A stretch of 64,000 nt of DNA, taken from Pseudoflavonifractor sp. AF19-9AC. Lineage in GTDB: Bacteria > Bacillota > Clostridia > Oscillospirales > Oscillospiraceae. The notes beneath the pieces were generated by a model that was not told where the DNA came from, ran no database searches, and saw only the letters and a list, made by a program, of their open reading frames with translations. Positions 60,601 to 64,000 of the stretch are shown piece after piece (the stretch's first letter is position 1; each line of letters begins with the position of its first letter). The stretch is from the NCBI RefSeq assembly GCF_003478995.1, contig NZ_QUGI01000002.1, positions 246,526 through 310,525 of the forward strand, given 5' to 3'. The position numbers and the translations under genes were made by a program.

Positions 60601-61902
60601 TTACATTCTGCCGATGATCGCCAGGATCTCGCCGACCATGATCGGCTGATCGAAGCGAGCCTTCCACACGTCGGGGGAGTTGATGATCCCGCGTTGCACC
60701 AGGATCTCGAAGCCCTCCTTCTGCCAATCGGGCGTTCCCTCCGGGTAGCCGTCGTTCTCGGGCTCTGCGGGTGCTTGCGGGGTTTCCTGGGCCATGATCT
60801 GGCCGAGCAGCTTCACGATGTTCGCGCCGTATCCCGCGCCAGGAACAGCCCACCCGCGCCCCTGGGGATTGTCCGCCGCGCCCAGCCATTCCACATAGGG
60901 CGCGACGCCACGGGCGACCAGGGAGAAGCGAGGATCGACGCACTCGTTCACCAGGGCCTCGGTGGAGGCATACGCCTTGAGGTGCTGGATCTGTGCCCGG
61001 ACGCCGGTGCGCGGGTCGGGGAAGCTCGCCGCCTGTCCGGTGGCGTTTCCGTTGAGGGCTCCGATCCCGGCGTAGTTGTTTTGAGTCGGGAGGACAATCC
61101 CGCCGAACTTAAAATAGCCGGTTTCGTGGAGGCTCTGCGCGAAGGCCACGTCGCCCCGGACGCCCTCGGCCTCTCCCTCCTCGATGAACATCTCCGCGAG
61201 TTGTTCAAGAGAGCAGCTCGTGAGCTGCGGGGTGGAGTTCTTGCTCCGACAAAATAGTGCCATCTGCTGGGCCGTGGCCTGGGCCTTGCCCATGATCGCC
61301 GTCTTCTCGGTTTCGGTGGAGCTCTCCATCCCGAAGAACTCCGCCAGGATGTCGGCCTCTGCGACGGCCAGCTTGTCCAGGTTGGCGTCCTTGGAGAGCC
61401 ACTTCGTCGCCTTCGTGTTCGTGTGGAAGCTGTGCTCGATGAGCATGTAGTAGGGCGTCCCGACCGCCCGAGCGCCACGGAGGACGCCGTAGTATTCGCC
61501 GCCGGAGCTGTTCTTCCGGGTGGCCGTCCGCCCGGCCTGTGTGGTTCCCATAAGCTCGCCGACCTTCTTCGCCAGCTTGAGGGCCAGGGTGTCGACGTTG
61601 TTCTTGTTGTCGTAGGCCCGGTAGACGACGGGGTAGTCGACGCTCTCCGTGCCGCAAGCGTTGGAGTGGAGAGAGATGAAGACGTCGCACCCCTTCGAGG
61701 CCGTTCCGCGTTCGTAGACGCCGAGGTCGGTGTCGATGCTCGCCCGCGTGGTGACGACCTGGAAGCCCCGGGCCTCGAGCTGGGCCTTGAGCTTGAGATG
61801 CAGCGCCCAAACCATCGCGCTTTCGTAGTAGGTCTTCACGACGGGGCTCTGGTTGTATTTGCTGCCGACATGCCCGGCGTCGAGACAAATCTTCTTACTC
61901 AT
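60601..61902 (-). CDS. Phage endolysin: N-acetylmuramoyl-L-alanine amidase plus glucosaminidase
   Basis: A 433-aa endolysin. Residues 1-190 are an Amidase_3 domain (KKICLDAGHVGSKYN, VFISLHSNACGTES, MLIEHSFHTNTKATKW); residues 210-360 a GH73-like glucosaminidase (DVAFAQSLHETGYFKFGG, YAGIGALNGNATGQAASF); a short C-terminal segment follows. I start it at the ATG at 61,902. It may be made before the holin gene, since it lies upstream of the late promoter region. Confidence 0.92.
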   Translation of the reverse strand: MSKKICLDAGHVGSKYNQSPVVKTYYESAMVWALHLKLKAQLEARGFQVVTTRASIDTDLGVYERGTASKGCDVFISLHSNACGTESVDYPVVYRAYDNKNNVDTLALKLAKKVGELMGTTQAGRTATRKNSSGGEYYGVLRGARAVGTPYYMLIEHSFHTNTKATKWLSKDANLDKLAVAEADILAEFFGMESSTETEKTAIMGKAQATAQQMALFCRSKNSTPQLTSCSLEQLAEMFIEEGEAEGVRGDVAFAQSLHETGYFKFGGIVLPTQNNYAGIGALNGNATGQAASFPDPRTGVRAQIQHLKAYASTEALVNECVDPRFSLVARGVAPYVEWLGAADNPQGRGWAVPGAGYGANIVKLLGQIMAQETPQAPAEPENDGYPEGTPDWQKEGFEILVQRGIINSPDVWKARFDQPIMVGEILAIIGRM

Positions 61903-62002
61903 GATCCTCACCTTCCTCCTCGTCGGCGTGGAAGATGGGCTCCCCGTCCGCTTCGTTGATCTCCGGCTCCTGCGCCGGTCTGGTGTTGATGTTGTCGTTC
62001 AT
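61895..62002 (-). CDS. Very small acidic phage protein
   Basis: A 35-codon frame starting MNDNINTRPAQEPEINEADG, very acidic, with GGAGGTAAAC upstream of its ATG. It overlaps the endolysin start by 8 bases and may serve translational coupling. Confidence 0.5.
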   Translation of the reverse strand: MNDNINTRPAQEPEINEADGEPIFHADEEEGEDHE

Positions 62003-62020
62003 GGTGTGTTGTTTACCTCC

Positions 62021-62404
62021 TTATAGTTTCCAAACGGGGAGAAAGACTTCGTCGGCAATCTCCCCGATTGTGTATTGTTTTCGGCCCTCCGCTTCCAGAC
62101 GCCGGAAGAACTTGTCGAGCTCAATCGCGATCTTGAGGGCCTTGAAGACGCCGATCTGCTCCGGGGTGATCTTCGGCACTTCCGGGCCCGCCATAAACTC
62201 GACGGCCCGAAGAAGGCGAACCTCCGCGAGAACGGGGTCTCTCTTGATGAACTCCTCCCACTCGGCCCAGGTTTCCCGGGCGAACTTCTTCCGGTTGAGG
62301 CGCGGCTTGTCCGGCGGAAGGACTCCTTCCGCTTGGAGCTCCTTCTTCATCTTCGCCCTCTCGGCCTTCTCGCGCTGTGTGAGGCGTTTCTTCTTCGTCG
62401 GCAT
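62021..62404 (-). CDS. Hypothetical phage protein, basic N-terminus
   Basis: A 127-aa protein with a Lys/Arg-rich start (MPTKKKRLTQREKAERAKMK) and a helical body. It starts at 62,404 with AAGGGTG upstream. Likely DNA-associated; no family recognised. Confidence 0.7.
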   Translation of the reverse strand: MPTKKKRLTQREKAERAKMKKELQAEGVLPPDKPRLNRKKFARETWAEWEEFIKRDPVLAEVRLLRAVEFMAGPEVPKITPEQIGVFKALKIAIELDKFFRRLEAEGRKQYTIGEIADEVFLPVWKL

Positions 62405-62415
62405 ACCGTTCACCC

Positions 62416-62700
62416 TTAACACGCAAGCGGCCCGCCTGGGGGCTGCTGCGCGGCCTTCTGCTGCTCTATGATGGCCCGCGTGAACTCCGCCGTCTCCACC
62501 TGCTGCCGGAGATGCACGGCGGAGGCGAGCACCTGGGCCGTCGAGGTGAGCTCGGAGGCCGTGAGCTTGAGCAGCTCCTCGCGGTCTTCCTTGCTGGTGT
62601 GCTCTCCCAGGAAGCGCCGGGAGCGGACGATCTCGTTCACAGCCAGGGCGGCGGCGAGCCTCTCGACAAGCCCCATCGCCCCAGCCTTCCGCCCGCTCAC
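62416..62700 (-). CDS. Hypothetical helical phage protein
   Basis: A 94-aa protein (GLVERLAAALAVNEIVRSRR...), predicted helical, overlapping the previous gene by 4 bases. No family recognised; early/middle region context. Confidence 0.65.
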   Translation of the reverse strand: MSGRKAGAMGLVERLAAALAVNEIVRSRRFLGEHTSKEDREELLKLTASELTSTAQVLASAVHLRQQVETAEFTRAIIEQQKAAQQPPGGPLAC

Positions 62701-63056
62701 GCCTCCACCTCCGACTCGAGCGGGCCGTAGCCCAGCCGCTCCCGGTAGACATTCGCCGCCCGGATGACCTGGGCGACGGCTGCGTCGCTCGCCAGTCGGT
62801 CGCCCAGGCTTCGCCGCTGCTCCGGCGTCGCGCCATTCTCCCGGATGACCTCCGACACCTCCGCCACGTCCCGGGGCGAGATCTCCGTCAGACGGCGGGC
62901 CACTCCGGGCGGGAGCCGCTGATAGTGCAAACGGAGGAAGATGATCCCGGTCTCCACCACCATGTCCAGCTCCGTGCCCCGGATGCTCTCTTGCATCCGG
63001 TGGATGCCTTCCAGCGCGGCCAGGACATCGAGCTCCCGCTGGTTCTCGTTATCCAT
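62697..63056 (-). CDS. Hypothetical helical phage protein
   Basis: A 119-aa protein (MDNENQRELDVLAALEGIHR...) starting at 63,056, overlapping GemA by 8 bases. An upstream in-frame ATG at 63,122 lies inside GemA and is less likely. No family recognised. Confidence 0.65.
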   Translation of the reverse strand: MDNENQRELDVLAALEGIHRMQESIRGTELDMVVETGIIFLRLHYQRLPPGVARRLTEISPRDVAEVSEVIRENGATPEQRRSLGDRLASDAAVAQVIRAANVYRERLGYGPLESEVEA

Positions 63057-63504
63057 CCCGCCCGGCCCCCTTCCGCTGCTCTCTGGCAAGGATCGCCTTG
63101 AGGCCCTCGATGACCTTCTCACACTGGGCCGTGTTCAGCCACTCGAGCCGGTCGATGCCGGTCATCCGCTTCACAAAGCCCTCGATCCGGCGCTTGTCGT
63201 TGTTCCACCCCAGGGCCTCGGTGAGTGCGTAGATCTTCCGGCGCTGCCGTTCGGTGGTGGGGTTGCCGCCCTCGTCCGTCCGTTTGTCGCCGGTACTCCG
63301 GGCGGCGCTGTCCTTCATGTTTTGCAGGACGCGGGCGACGTCGGTGATCTCGCCCTGCGTCAGCTTCTTCATGCTCTCCTTGCCGGTCTCCCGGTACACG
63401 ACCCCGTGAAGGTCTTCGTCCGAGAGCCGGAGCTCGGGCGACTTCGCGATCGCCCATAGTGTGCGGATGGAGGGGAGCTTCCTTCCGCTGCGTGTTGCTG
63501 CCAT
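63049..63504 (-). CDS. gemA: Mu GemA-like regulatory protein (gp16, DUF1018)
   Basis: A 151-aa protein with GemA patterns: RTLWAIAKSPELRLSDEDLH, then IEGFVKRMTGIDRLEWL and KVIEGLKAIL. Mu GemA affects DNA gyrase and host gene expression. It marks the early region of Mu-like phages. GAGGTG precedes the ATG. Confidence 0.88.
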   Translation of the reverse strand: MAATRSGRKLPSIRTLWAIAKSPELRLSDEDLHGVVYRETGKESMKKLTQGEITDVARVLQNMKDSAARSTGDKRTDEGGNPTTERQRRKIYALTEALGWNNDKRRIEGFVKRMTGIDRLEWLNTAQCEKVIEGLKAILAREQRKGAGRDG

Positions 63505-63507
63505 GAT

Positions 63508-64000
63508 TTACACCTCGTTTCCCCAACAGTCCCAGCCGTGGAACCTTTTCCGGGCAAAGAGTTCGATCCGGGGGACGTCCCCGAACAGCTCCTCGATGCG
63601 GCGGCGGACTTCCTCCGGCTTCTCGCTGTGCCGCGTTCTCACGGCCTCCACGAGCTGCGGGATGTTGTTCTTCTGCTTGTACTGAACCATCCGCCCCCGC
63701 GTCCCCATGAGACAAAGCTCACAGTTTTTGAGCGTCCAGGGCGCGAGGTTCGAGACGGTCTTCCCGTTGACGGTCTTCTTCGACCACACAAAGGCGACGG
63801 TCACATACCGGAACCCCCACGCCCGATAGAGCTCGAGGGCGTCCGGGATGTGGGCGTCGGTGGCCCACATAAAGAGCGCCGCGTCTCGGTGGGCGATGCG
63901 CCCGACGTCGAGCTCCTTGAGGGCCTCGGTGGTCATGGTCGGATAGACCGCTTCGAGGGGTTTATAGGTGGTAGAAATTACCCCCCCCCCCCCCCCCCCC
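63508..64000 (-). CDS. MT-A70 family adenine methyltransferase (cut by window edge)
   Basis: Visible part: YPTMTTEALKELDVGRIAHR, ALFMWATDAHIPDALELYRA, FVWSKKT and IELFARKRFHGWDCWGNEV, the C-terminal half of an MT-A70 methylase. The catalytic DPPW motif is not in view; the frame stays open upstream of the ATG at 63,936 to the window end, so the start is outside. Such phage enzymes methylate adenine in DNA, perhaps against host restriction. Confidence 0.88.
   Translation of the reverse strand, partial: GGGGGGVISTTYKPLEAVYPTMTTEALKELDVGRIAHRDAALFMWATDAHIPDALELYRAWGFRYVTVAFVWSKKTVNGKTVSNLAPWTLKNCELCLMGTRGRMVQYKQKNNIPQLVEAVRTRHSEKPEEVRRRIEELFGDVPRIELFARKRFHGWDCWGNEV
63981..64000. repeat. Twenty-base C homopolymer at window end
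   Basis: The last 20 bases are all C (G on the coding strand of the methylase). It may be a sequencing or assembly artefact at a contig end rather than biology. Confidence 0.6.

Larger units (their letters stand above)
35627..64000. mobile_element. Mu-like transposable prophage, late part (incomplete)
   Basis: The set of GemA, Mor-type activator, DUF3486 small terminase, DUF935 portal, gpF, gpI protease, gpT head, gp36, gpG, sheath, tube, tape measure and gp46-48 baseplate genes follows phage Mu order, on the minus strand. The late end abuts host DNA near 35,630. The early half (transposase A/B, repressor) lies beyond the right edge. It belongs to a contractile-tailed phage and carries a DGR. 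Confidence 0.92.

Overview
The window reads as chromosome plus an integrated phage from a GC-rich, spore-forming Firmicute of the gut-clostridial type; an Oscillospiraceae/Flavonifractor-like host is my inference. The basis is AGGAGG-type ribosome binding sites, a T-box leader on thrS, an L10 leader RNA, a TPP riboswitch, a SpoVB-family flippase, a BlaI/M56 regulator cluster, ECF-type vitamin transporters and a 2-hydroxyacyl-CoA dehydratase subunit. I see no rRNA, tRNA or CRISPR array.

Bases 1-35,600 are host DNA. In order they hold: degV, two small DUF genes and ylmH; two XRE regulators, each divergent from a small orphan gene; T-box-controlled thrS; a flavin reductase-rubredoxin gene; an ECF sigma/anti-sigma-like operon; a CorC-type transporter; the rpmG-secE-nusG-rplK-rplA and rplJ-rplL translation operons; an AEC permease, a crotonase and a SpoVB-like flippase; an AT-richer orphan stretch (18.1-18.7 kb); a DUF2461 gene, a VanW protein and an XpaC-like protein; folA-thyA; an HD hydrolase; a dehydratase subunit and thiW with its TPP riboswitch; ftsH; queT; an SseB-like gene; and a BlaI regulator followed by three tandem M56 metallopeptidases, with three operator dyads upstream.

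From about 35,630 to the end of the window lies a Mu-like transposable prophage with its late end against the host DNA. Read right to left on the minus strand it carries: an MT-A70 methylase (cut by the window edge), GemA, small genes, an endolysin, a Mor-type activator, a terminator, a holin, DUF2730/gp26/DUF3486-type genes, terminase, portal, gpF, protease/scaffold, decoration and major head proteins, gp36, gpG, tail sheath, tube, a tail chaperone pair with a visible -1 slippery heptamer, tape measure, baseplate proteins and tail-tip genes. The transposase and repressor region is not in the window.

The most striking system is a diversity-generating retroelement (DGR) at the end of the prophage late operon. 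It has avd (39,580-39,951), a 94-bp template repeat (39,449-39,542), a DGR-type reverse transcriptase (38,004-39,227) and a target gene (36,233-38,089) with a matching 94-bp variable repeat (37,421-37,514). The repeats differ at 12 positions, and all 12 are adenines in the template on the coding strand, which is the signature of adenine-directed mutagenic retrohoming. The variable repeat lies in the first half of the target, ahead of three Ig/cadherin-like repeats, rather than at the C-terminus. Phage Mu varies its host range by inverting a tail-fibre segment; here, by inference, retrohoming does that job.
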